Notes under the pieces: generated by a model
Told to the model about the DNA's origin: nothing
Database searches by the model: none
What the model saw: only the letters and a program-made list of their open reading frames with translations
Part shown: positions 14,693 through 22,197 of the stretch, piece by piece
Numbering within the stretch: position 1 is the first letter of the stretch
How the letters are laid out: every line of letters starts with the position of its first letter
Assembly (NCBI GenBank): GCA_046715235.1
Contig: JBKJZO010000194.1
Span: 1-22,595, forward strand
DNA: 22,595 nucleotides
Source: JBKJZO01 sp046715235
Lineage (GTDB): Bacteria; Actinomycetota; Actinomycetes; BP-191
Direction of reading: 5' to 3'
Made by a program: the position numbers and the translations under genes

Positions 14693-15337
14693 TCAGGACC
14701 AGGACTGGGTGTGACCGTTGCCTTCCGGCGCTGCGGTCCCGTAGGGAACGTAGGCCGGAGGCGTCGGGAAGCCGGGCTGCTCGGGGAGCGCCTCGGTGGG
14801 GTCTGCGATTGCCTCGGGGTACCACGTCGCCTGCGCCTCGACTGCCGCACCGACGTACGACGACGGGGTCGGCGTCGCGGGGGCTGCCACCGCGGACTCG
14901 GACGGCTGTGCGGGAACCTCGACGGTCGTGACGGCGGCTGCTTCCTCCGCTGCGTATTCGGCGGCGAGCGTGCGACCGATCACGGCCGCGGTGCGCTTGA
15001 CCTCGTAGAGCATCAGTCCAGTCTTCGCGCCCTTGGCCGCGACAGCGACGAGAACCGCTTCCCCGTCGCACGAGACCAGGAACACGGTGCCGTCGTCGCC
15101 TTCGATGAAGACCTGTGAGAGATCGCCTCGGCCCAGGCCGCTGGCCGCGCGCTCACCCAGGGAGAGCAGGGCCGCGCTCATGGCCGCGACGCGATCCTCG
15201 TCCATGCTTTCGGGAAGGGCCGAGGCCATCGGCAGACCGTCGAACGACACGACCGCGGCCGCCTCGATCTCAGGAGTCTGGTTCAGCAAGTCGGACATCG
15301 CTTTGTCCAACCGACCAGCCCGGCTCATCTCGCCCAT
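14693..15337 (-). CDS. Roadblock/LC7 domain protein (CvnB/MglB-like)
   Basis: A 214-aa protein with a Roadblock/LC7 domain in about residues 9-120: LDKAMSDLLNQTPEIEAAAVVSFDGLPMASALP, then AAMSAALLSLGERAASGL and a hydrophobic VFLVSCDGEAVLVAVAA strand pair. An acidic, Pro-rich disordered tail of about 90 residues follows. Such domains dimerise and act as GTPase regulators (MglB for MglA, CvnB for CvnD). It heads an operon with the PATAN protein and the Ras-like GTPase, transcribed from a TCAAG-N16-CCGATG element about 45 nt upstream. The start is ATG at 15337 with GAAGGG six nucleotides away; an in-frame ATG three codons later is less well placed. No sensor kinase, as in true conservons, is present. 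Confidence 0.9.
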   Translation of the reverse strand: MGEMSRAGRLDKAMSDLLNQTPEIEAAAVVSFDGLPMASALPESMDEDRVAAMSAALLSLGERAASGLGRGDLSQVFIEGDDGTVFLVSCDGEAVLVAVAAKGAKTGLMLYEVKRTAAVIGRTLAAEYAAEEAAAVTTVEVPAQPSESAVAAPATPTPSSYVGAAVEAQATWYPEAIADPTEALPEQPGFPTPPAYVPYGTAAPEGNGHTQSWS

Positions 15338-15381
15338 GGCACACCCTTCAAATGGCTGCGATCTGCTAGCTCAATACGCTG

Positions 15382-15408
15382 CATCGGACGAGATGCCCGT
15401 TGGCTTGA
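15382..15408 (-). promoter_or_regulatory. FliA/SigD/WhiG-type promoter of the signalling operon
   Basis: Minus strand TCAAG at 15408-15404, 16 nt, CCGATG at 15387-15382. It is divergent from, and 81 nt away from, a matching element facing the FN3 gene. Confidence 0.76.
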
Positions 15409-15411
15409 ATG

Positions 15412-15423
15412 GCCCGATCGGGC
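15412..15423. promoter_or_regulatory. Perfect 12-bp palindrome between divergent promoters
   Basis: GCCCGATCGGGC lies 4 bp upstream of the -35 of the signalling operon, in the 240-bp divergent intergenic region. It could be an operator for a dimeric regulator, but palindromes of this composition arise easily in GC-rich DNA. Confidence 0.3.
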
Positions 15424-15489
15424 TAGTGGACCTTGCCCTGCACAAGCAGCCCTCCGCGTCAACCCCCGGAAGGGTCACAAGTCAGGTCT

Positions 15490-15516
15490 TCAAGATCGGT
15501 CTTCGCGCTGCCGACA
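15490..15516 (+). promoter_or_regulatory. FliA/SigD/WhiG-type promoter of the FN3 gene
   Basis: Plus strand TCAAG at 15490-15494, 16 nt, CCGACA at 15511-15516, preceded by G. It lies about 62 nt before the FN3 start. The shared spacing places this plus-strand gene in the same regulon as the pilus genes. Confidence 0.68.
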
Positions 15517-15577
15517 CAGATCGAACGCGCCGGCACCTCGATGCGGCGATTGGGCGGATCATGGGGGTCAAGTTCAG

Positions 15578-18500
15578 ATGAAGCTTGCTACTGCGTCTAC
15601 CGGTGCAGGCGTCCGGGGTAATCGAATCGTTGGTGCAGCGCTCGCGCTCGTCGCCGCGATGCTCCTGTCGCTGCTCTCGTTCACCTCGCCGGCGCATGCC
15701 GCCCCGGCGGCGCCGGTGATCGACTCGGCGCGCACCTCGCTGCCGAGCAGCGGTGACGTCGTGATGGCCTGGCACCCGGTGCCTGGAGCCCAGCAGTACT
15801 TCGTGGAGATCTCCGCATCGCCGACGTTCTCGAGCACGCTCTTCTCCTCCAACACAGGCAAGACCGTCGCGACGAGCATCACGCCAGTCTTCCCCATCCC
15901 GACGGGGACCTGGTACTGGCGCGTAGCTGCCAAGGACGCCGACGGCACGATGAGCGACTGGCGATCGTCTACCAGCTTCACCCGCAGCGTGGCAGTTGGA
16001 CCGAGCAATCTGCGGATCAGCGGCCTGCCCGTCACGAGCGCGCAGACCGTCGGCTACCCGGCGGCGCCGGTGCTTTCGTGGAACCCGCTGGCCGACGCCG
16101 ACCTGTACACGATCCAGTGGTCGACAGACAGCTCGTTCGCCGGTACTCCTGCTTCCGCGACGACCGCTTCGACTGCGTACTCGCTCTCCTCCAGCATGCT
16201 GACTCGCGGCGCGCCGTGGTTCTGGCGGGTGAAGGCGTCGCAGAGCTCGGGCGTCGACACCGCCTGGTCGAGCGCTCTCCTCGGCTTCACCATCGACTGG
16301 CCGCTGAGCGCACGCCCACAGCTGCTCAAGCCAGACCACGACCCGACCGGGGCCACGCCGGTATCCGACGTCGAGCTCACCTGGAACCCGGTTGACGGCG
16401 CGAACAAATACAAGGTGTACATCGCCATCGACGGAGCGTTCAGCAGCATGGTCGCGGGTTCGCCCTTCACGGTGACCAGCCCCCGGTACTCACCGGCTCG
16501 TACGCTTCCGAACGCGGGCTACTACTGGAGGGTCACCGCGCTCGACCCCGCAAACAACGAGGGACCGGCGTCCTTGGCCCGGCAGTTCACACGCTCGTGG
16601 GGTCCGACGACCGCTTCGTCGATGACTGCCGGCGAATTGCCCGCTGTTCCCACCGGCCTGTCACCCGCATACGCACCGACACCCGGCGTGCTCACGGCGA
16701 CGTCCGGCACGGTCACGCGCAACGACTTCGTGCTCTCCTGGAACGCGGTTCCGCGCGCGTCGGCGTACGAGGTGTGGCTCACAGCCGAGCAGGACACCAG
16801 CACGCTGTTCACCGACAACAGCAAGATCCTCAAGTGCATCACGCCGAACACGCGCCTCACCTCGTTCGAGTCAACCGGTCTCTACACCGGTACTGGGACC
16901 GCCTCGAACAACATCAAGTTCTCCAGCACCTTTGGCTGCTTCGAGGGCCTGGGCACCTCACCTTGGACGAACGGCACGACGTTCCGGTGGCGGGTCCGCG
17001 GGCTTGACCTGGCGGCCACGGACGTCCTCGGCCACGCGCCCCCGGCCAACCCGATCTACACGCCCTGGTCCGATCGGGACGTCGTGGGTGACATGCCGAC
17101 CCTCGTAGTGACGACCGGAACTGGTGCGACGCCGGCACACCCGCGCGTGCCCACGCTCGTCAGCCCGGCACCTGATGCCGTGACGACGGATACGCCGGAA
17201 CTGCGGTGGACGCACATCGACGACGCGCCCGACGGCTACTGGGTGCAGATCTACATGGGCCTGGGTTTCACCAACCCGGTCGCGTACTTCCACACCTACA
17301 GCAACCGGCTGCAGATCAACGGCGCGCTGCTGGACAACGACAGCGGCCAGGGCTACTACTGGCGCGTCGGCGGTTGCACCGCGTTCCCGATCTGCGCGAA
17401 CCCGTCCGAGGTTCAGCAGCCTGCCAGGCGATTCTTCAAGACCGGCGCCCAGGTCCCACTGCCGACCGTCAGCGTCCCCGCGGACCCGGATGTTCCGGCC
17501 ACCGAGGACGCGGTCAGGTTCTCCTGGGCCGATCACCACACCACCTCCCCCACCAGTGGCGGCATCAGGGGCTATGAACTCCAGGTCGCCGAGGATGCCG
17601 AGTTCAGCCGTCTGATCACGGGCTTCACCGGTCTCAAGGTCGACCAGCCGTTCGTGAGTACTCAGGCGAGTCTGTTGGCGGATCGCGGCTACTTCGTCCG
17701 GGTCCGCGCCATCGACGGGGTCGGTGAAGGCCTGCCGTGGTCGCCCGCCAGGAGCTTCACGAAGAACTCGGTGCGGGCGGTTCAGGTCGCGACGGGAACG
17801 GTGCCGTTCGCCAACGCGCCCAAGTTCAGCTGGAGTGCCGTTCCGGGGACGTCGAAGTACGACGTGCTGATCGAAACCAGCGTAGGGACGACGGTTCTCA
17901 CCAAGACGAACCTCGTCGGCAACTCGTTCGTCCCGACGGCAGTTCTGACACCTGGCAGCTACACCTGGCGCGTCCGGCGTACCGACGCGAGCAACAACCT
18001 GCTCGCGTGGAGCGCCGCCTCGCCATTCAACATCGGCCTGCCCAGCGGCGACGACGTGTCGCTGACCGCCCCGAGCGATACCGCCTCGCTGGCGCCGGGC
18101 AACCGGCTCTTCAGTTGGGCCTACAAGCCGGGCGCCGTGCGCTATCAGTTCCAGACGTCGACATCGTCTGCTTTCACCACGACAGAGGAAGACGTCACCA
18201 TCAGCCAGCTCAGCTACGTGCCGGTCGAGGACTACCTCGCCAGCACGACGTACTACTGGCGCGTGCTGCCGCTCGACGCCAACGACGAATCCCTGAGCAC
18301 CCCGGCCGGTGCGAGGACATTCACGGTCCTCAACACACCGGGACGGCCCGTTATCACGGTCACCTCGAGCGGAACGACCGTAACCGTCGCGTGGACCACG
18401 CCGAACGCCGGGGGCTCGCCGATCACCGGTTGGGAAGTGCGGTTCCGCCCCGTCGGTACGACGACGTGGACGGAAACGACCCGACCCGCCGACACGAGTT

Positions 18501-19720
18501 CACTAGCTCTGCTAGGGCTCGCGACGAGCACGACCTATGAGGCGCAGGTCGCTGCTACGAACGCGATCGGCACCGGCGTGTACTCGGCGAAGGCGTCGAA
18601 AGCGACGCACACCTTCCCGAACACACCGGGAGGTCTGAAGGCCACTCCCGGTATCTCAACTCTGGCAGTTTCGTGGTCCGCCCCGAACAACGGCGGAACC
18701 CCGATCACGGGCTACACGGTGCGCTACGGCCCGTTCGGCGGCGCGATGACATCGATCGACGTGACCAGCACGAGCACTCTGTTGTCGGGCCTGGTTTCGG
18801 GCACGACTTACATCGTCGACGTGGCAGCGCGCAACGTCGTGGGCACCGGCGCGTTTGCCAGTGTCGTTAGCGCCGCCGTCCTGGCGCCGGCAGCGCCGGC
18901 CGCGCCCGCGGTGGCCCCTGCAACGCCTCCGAAGGTGACCGTGCCCGCGAAGGCTGCGGCGACCGGTTCGGTGGAGAACACGTCGCCGATCCTGAAGGAA
19001 GTCTGGGACCGGGACCTGGCGACTGCCGCATCCGGCGGTGGCTTCGTGACCTCGGCGTCAGCGGGGGCGCGCGCAACCATCAAGTTCACCGGCACCTCCG
19101 CGCAGCTTCTCGCGGCTACCGGGCCTGACTCGGGAATCGCCACGGTCCGGATCGACAACCTGCCGCCGGTCGCGGTCAACCTGTACCGGCCGAGGGCCGG
19201 ACACCGCACGGTCGTGTTCAACAAGGCCGGCCTCAAGGCTGGTGCGCACACGATGACCGTCACGGTGGCCGGAACGAAGGCCGCCCAGTCCAGGGGCACT
19301 GCGGTCAACCTCGACGCGGTGAAGGCCGGCTCAACGCTGCTACAGGAGAACCACTCCTCCTGGACGACGAGCTTCCGCCGCGTGAGCGCAACAACAGCGT
19401 CGGGAAGGTCGTACGACACGGAGCGGCAGGTCGCCGCCGGCGACACTGGCGGCAAGGCGGCGTACAGCGCCACCTTCACCGGCACGTCCGTCACGGCGTT
19501 CTTCACCAAGACCGCAACCTCGGGCCGCGCTGACATCGTGATTGACGGCAAGAAGGTCGGGTCGGTGGACCTGTACTCGAGGACCACGGCGTACAAGGTG
19601 GCGGCGTTCACCACGACACTCTCGCCCGGCAGTCACACCATCACGATCAGCCTGACCGGAGCCAAGGCAACAGCCTCGAAGGGCACCGATGTCGGGCTGG
19701 ACTACCTGATGGCCAGCTAG
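15578..19720 (+). CDS. Large secreted multi-FN3 protein with two lectin-like C-terminal modules (candidate adhesin)
   Basis: A 1380-aa exported protein. The Sec signal peptide has a basic N-region, the hydrophobic ALALVAAMLLSLLSF and AHA-A cleavage near residue 41. Some eight FN3-like repeats follow, each ending in a WRV-type strand (WYWRVAA near 111, WFWRV 213, YYWRV 314, FRWRV 468, YYWRV 592, YFVRV 703, YTWRV 793, YYWRV 890). Two canonical FN3 domains come next (about 918-1013 and 1014-1105). Two homologous beta modules (about 1134-1256 and 1257-1380) share FTGTS, the VDLYS/VNLYR type, LxxGxHTxTxxxxG and SxGTxVxLD, resembling carbohydrate-binding modules. There is no LPXTG, C-terminal membrane helix or prepilin motif, so it is probably released or held non-covalently. 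It is the only plus-strand gene, but its promoter matches those of the pilus operons. Function as a pilus-coordinated adhesin is inference. Confidence 0.9.
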   Translation: MKLATASTGAGVRGNRIVGAALALVAAMLLSLLSFTSPAHAAPAAPVIDSARTSLPSSGDVVMAWHPVPGAQQYFVEISASPTFSSTLFSSNTGKTVATSITPVFPIPTGTWYWRVAAKDADGTMSDWRSSTSFTRSVAVGPSNLRISGLPVTSAQTVGYPAAPVLSWNPLADADLYTIQWSTDSSFAGTPASATTASTAYSLSSSMLTRGAPWFWRVKASQSSGVDTAWSSALLGFTIDWPLSARPQLLKPDHDPTGATPVSDVELTWNPVDGANKYKVYIAIDGAFSSMVAGSPFTVTSPRYSPARTLPNAGYYWRVTALDPANNEGPASLARQFTRSWGPTTASSMTAGELPAVPTGLSPAYAPTPGVLTATSGTVTRNDFVLSWNAVPRASAYEVWLTAEQDTSTLFTDNSKILKCITPNTRLTSFESTGLYTGTGTASNNIKFSSTFGCFEGLGTSPWTNGTTFRWRVRGLDLAATDVLGHAPPANPIYTPWSDRDVVGDMPTLVVTTGTGATPAHPRVPTLVSPAPDAVTTDTPELRWTHIDDAPDGYWVQIYMGLGFTNPVAYFHTYSNRLQINGALLDNDSGQGYYWRVGGCTAFPICANPSEVQQPARRFFKTGAQVPLPTVSVPADPDVPATEDAVRFSWADHHTTSPTSGGIRGYELQVAEDAEFSRLITGFTGLKVDQPFVSTQASLLADRGYFVRVRAIDGVGEGLPWSPARSFTKNSVRAVQVATGTVPFANAPKFSWSAVPGTSKYDVLIETSVGTTVLTKTNLVGNSFVPTAVLTPGSYTWRVRRTDASNNLLAWSAASPFNIGLPSGDDVSLTAPSDTASLAPGNRLFSWAYKPGAVRYQFQTSTSSAFTTTEEDVTISQLSYVPVEDYLASTTYYWRVLPLDANDESLSTPAGARTFTVLNTPGRPVITVTSSGTTVTVAWTTPNAGGSPITGWEVRFRPVGTTTWTETTRPADTSSLALLGLATSTTYEAQVAATNAIGTGVYSAKASKATHTFPNTPGGLKATPGISTLAVSWSAPNNGGTPITGYTVRYGPFGGAMTSIDVTSTSTLLSGLVSGTTYIVDVAARNVVGTGAFASVVSAAVLAPAAPAAPAVAPATPPKVTVPAKAAATGSVENTSPILKEVWDRDLATAASGGGFVTSASAGARATIKFTGTSAQLLAATGPDSGIATVRIDNLPPVAVNLYRPRAGHRTVVFNKAGLKAGAHTMTVTVAGTKAAQSRGTAVNLDAVKAGSTLLQENHSSWTTSFRRVSATTASGRSYDTERQVAAGDTGGKAAYSATFTGTSVTAFFTKTATSGRADIVIDGKKVGSVDLYSRTTAYKVAAFTTTLSPGSHTITISLTGAKATASKGTDVGLDYLMAS

Positions 19721-19724
19721 AACC

Positions 19725-19743
19725 TGGGGTCGGCTAGACCCCA
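19725..19743. terminator. Possible bidirectional terminator between the FN3 gene and aroE
   Basis: TGGGGTC and GACCCCA form a 7-bp stem with a 5-nt loop in the 13-nt gap between two convergent genes, overlapping the aroE stop codon. There is no U tract on either side. The symmetric position fits a shared terminator. Confidence 0.45.
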
Positions 19744-20621
19744 CTGCGACGGCCGGTGAGCGCGAGCTCGCCGGCCGTTCGCATGTCCTCGATCGGTGCG
19801 GCCAGGCCGGTCATCAGCTCGAACTGCTCGGCCGCCTGATGCACCAGCACGGACAGCCCACCGGCCACCCGCCCACCGCGACCCAGCGCGTACGACGACA
19901 GCGCAGTAGGCCACGGGTCATACAGCACGTCGACGACTGACAGGGCAGCCGGCCACCCCACGTCGTCAGCTGCCAGCCCGTCTGCCGCACCTTTCGGCGT
20001 GGTCGAGACGAGCACATCAGCGTCGCCGAGCGCTTCGCGAACGTCGTCGACGTCACCCCACTCGACCAGCCGGACCTCGATGCCGATCCGCTCCCCGATG
20101 GGCTTCAAGGCCGCACCCCGCGCAAGGTCCCGGACCACGGCGGCAACCGACTCGGCGCCGAGCCGCGCGCACGCAGCGACCGCAGCGCGCGCCGTACCCC
20201 CCGCTCCGAGGATCACCGGACGGCGCGGTGCGGTGATCCCCACCTCGCCGAGGGCGCCGATGATGCCGGTGATGTCGGTGTTGTGGCCGTGCAGGGCGGC
20301 CACAACCCCACCGCCAGACAGAGCCCCACCGCCGGACACGACGATCGTGTTGAGCGCGCCGACGCCGCGGACGTCGTCGGTGACGTCGTCCACGAGCGGC
20401 ACCGCTGCCGTCTTCAACGGCATGGTGAGCGACAGGCCACGCCAACCGGGTTCGGCGCGCACCCGCGCGAGAAGTGGCGGCAAACCCCCGGCGTCGCACT
20501 CGATCGCGGTATACGACCAGTCCAGCCCGGCGACGGCGTACGCCGCGGTGTGCAATGCGGGCGAGAGCGAGTGCGCGATCGGTGAGCCGAGCACCGCCGC
20601 CCGCGGACGGTCGTCGCTCAA
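19734..20621 (-). CDS. aroE: Shikimate dehydrogenase
   Basis: NADPH-dependent reduction of 3-dehydroshikimate to shikimate in the cytoplasm. The 295-aa reading has GSPIAHSLSPALH (12-24) with the shikimate-contacting serines, SLTMPLK with catalytic Lys70, and GALNTI and NTDITG with Asp116. The nucleotide loop GAGGTARAAVAA, the STTPKGAADGL segment and LVHQAAEQFEL complete the family pattern. The start is taken as TTG at 20621, overlapping the mltG stop as TTGA. A longer reading from 20726 would begin inside mltG and adds only basic non-homologous sequence. It is the last gene of the alaS-side block before the pilus region. The start is less sure than the function. Confidence 0.94.
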   Translation of the reverse strand: MSDDRPRAAVLGSPIAHSLSPALHTAAYAVAGLDWSYTAIECDAGGLPPLLARVRAEPGWRGLSLTMPLKTAAVPLVDDVTDDVRGVGALNTIVVSGGGALSGGGVVAALHGHNTDITGIIGALGEVGITAPRRPVILGAGGTARAAVAACARLGAESVAAVVRDLARGAALKPIGERIGIEVRLVEWGDVDDVREALGDADVLVSTTPKGAADGLAADDVGWPAALSVVDVLYDPWPTALSSYALGRGGRVAGGLSVLVHQAAEQFELMTGLAAPIEDMRTAGELALTGRRSGV

Positions 20622-21745
20622 GGCGCGGTGGCTGCCTTTCCCTTTGCCTTCAGCTCGAGGAACTCCGCCTCGTTGTCGGTGAACTCGTGGTGCCCCGCCT
20701 TGTCGGTGCCGACGTACCAGCGCCACGGGCCCTTGGCCGGGGCGAGCGCGGCGTCGAGCGACGCACTGCCTGGACTGGAGATCGGACCGGGCGGCAAGCC
20801 CTTGTGCAGGTAGGTGTTATATGGCGACTGGACTTGGAGGTCGGTGTTGAGAAGGTGGGCCTTCTGCTTGGGCAGCAGATACTGGATCGTCGCGTCGATC
20901 TGCAACGCCTGATCTCGTTTGAGGCGGTTGTAGATGACCCGCGCGATCTTCGGGCGTTCCTCGCCGAACTTCGTCTCGCGCTCGATCATCGACCCCACGA
21001 TCACCGCTTCGAGCGGAGTGAGGTGCACCTGGGCGGCCCGCTCGACCAGTTCGAGATCGGTCGCCTCTTGCTCGAACCGCTTGACCATCATCGTGAGCAC
21101 CGCGGTCGCCGAGGTCCCTGGAAGCACTTCGTACGTCGCCGGGTAGAGGAAGCCTTCAACCCTGCCCTCGGCGTACTTCGGCAACCCGATCGAAGCGGGT
21201 TTGGCCGCCGCGGCCTCGAGTTCGGCGAGCGGGATCTTCGTCTTCGCCGCGGTCGTCGCGAGTATCTGTTTGAGGGTAAAGCCCTCAGGGATTGTCAGCG
21301 CCCCCTTGAGGCGCGACTTCGGATCGAGCAGCAGCTGCAGCGCTGACGTGCCGCTCATCCGCAGCTTCAGCGAATACGAGCCGGGTTGGATCGACCGGTA
21401 GCGCTCGTCCTTGCGGGCCGCCGCGGTGAACGCCTCGGAGCTGTTGACCACACCAGCCGCCTCGAGCACGTCGCCGATTCTCACTGCGGTCGCGCCCTTG
21501 GGGATCACTACCGTGACGGACGTCGTGCCGTTGCCGGCGAAGTCGTCGGGCCCGCCCGTCAGTCCGTCGATCACCCTGCGTCCGCCCACGACGACGGCGG
21601 CACCCGTCCCGGCGAGAATCACGACCACCACCAGCAGCGCGGCCAGGGACCTGTTGCGCTGCTGCGCCCGGGACCGTGGACGGCGGCCGTTGGGGCCCCG
21701 CGCCTTCCCGCTGCCGAGAAGCTCGTTGATGTCGGGCCTGGTCAC
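20618..21745 (-). CDS. mltG: Endolytic murein transglycosylase MltG (YceG family)
   Basis: Membrane-bound lytic transglycosylase that cleaves nascent glycan strands and sets their length. The 375 aa show a basic cytosolic tail, a single membrane helix (about 33-54), and a LysM-like region (IPKGATAVRIGDVLEAAGVV). The YceG core follows: EGFLYPATYEV (197-207), SMIERETKF with the catalytic Glu (252-260), LQIDATIQYLL and SPYNTYLHKGLPPGPISSPG. The start is GTG at 21745, overlapping the ruvX stop (GTGA), with 4-nt overlaps on both sides. This gene order is standard in actinobacteria. Confidence 0.95.
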   Translation of the reverse strand: MTRPDINELLGSGKARGPNGRRPRSRAQQRNRSLAALLVVVVILAGTGAAVVVGGRRVIDGLTGGPDDFAGNGTTSVTVVIPKGATAVRIGDVLEAAGVVNSSEAFTAAARKDERYRSIQPGSYSLKLRMSGTSALQLLLDPKSRLKGALTIPEGFTLKQILATTAAKTKIPLAELEAAAAKPASIGLPKYAEGRVEGFLYPATYEVLPGTSATAVLTMMVKRFEQEATDLELVERAAQVHLTPLEAVIVGSMIERETKFGEERPKIARVIYNRLKRDQALQIDATIQYLLPKQKAHLLNTDLQVQSPYNTYLHKGLPPGPISSPGSASLDAALAPAKGPWRWYVGTDKAGHHEFTDNEAEFLELKAKGKAATAP

Positions 21746-22197
21746 TCTTCTCTCCTGCGCGCGCTGCGATCGGCATCGAGGGCTGCTTGCAGTATGACGA
21801 CCGCGGCGGCCTGATCCACCACCGAACGTCGCGCCCGCCCCCTGATGCCACGCTCAGCGAGTACCCGCTCAGCGGTTGTGGTGGTGAGGCGCTCATCGAT
21901 CAGCCGCACGGGCACCGGCGCGATCCGCTGGCGCAGGCCATCGGCGTACGCGCGGACGCCCTCCGCCGCCGGACCGTCGCGACCCGAAAGCCCGACCGGC
22001 AACCCCACGACGACCTCGGCGATCGAATGCTCCTGCACCAGCGCGGCGATTTGTTCGATCTCGGCCCCGCCACGCGCGTCGCGCGGCAGCGTCACCAGCG
22101 GCGTTGCGAGAATGCCCTCGCGGTCGCTGATCGCGACCCCGACGCGCACGCTGCCCACGTCGACGCCGAGCTTCGGACCCGGGTGGGGTGTGCTCAA
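21742..22197 (-). CDS. ruvX: RuvX/YqgF-type Holliday junction resolvase homologue
   Basis: RNase H-fold nuclease of the RuvX/YqgF family, linked to Holliday junction resolution and 16S rRNA 5'-end processing. The 151 aa include LGVDVGSVRVGVAISD with the first catalytic Asp (13), VVVGLPVGLSGRDGPAAEGVRAYA, VRLIDERLTTTTAERVL, and SVVDQAAAVVILQAALD with a late acidic residue. The start is TTG at 22197, overlapping the alaS stop as TTGA; no ATG or GTG lies suitably close. It is coupled to alaS and mltG. Confidence 0.93.
   Translation of the reverse strand: MSTPHPGPKLGVDVGSVRVGVAISDREGILATPLVTLPRDARGGAEIEQIAALVQEHSIAEVVVGLPVGLSGRDGPAAEGVRAYADGLRQRIAPVPVRLIDERLTTTTAERVLAERGIRGRARRSVVDQAAAVVILQAALDADRSARRREE

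Noticed and set aside
13649..15118. 489-codon open frame on the plus strand
   Set aside because: Antisense to the PATAN and roadblock genes; Arg/Gly/His-rich composition and no domain signal.
20622..20726. Longer aroE starting inside mltG
   Set aside because: Adds 35 basic residues with no homology pattern and overlaps mltG; the TTGA junction matches the 4-nt overlaps of its neighbours.
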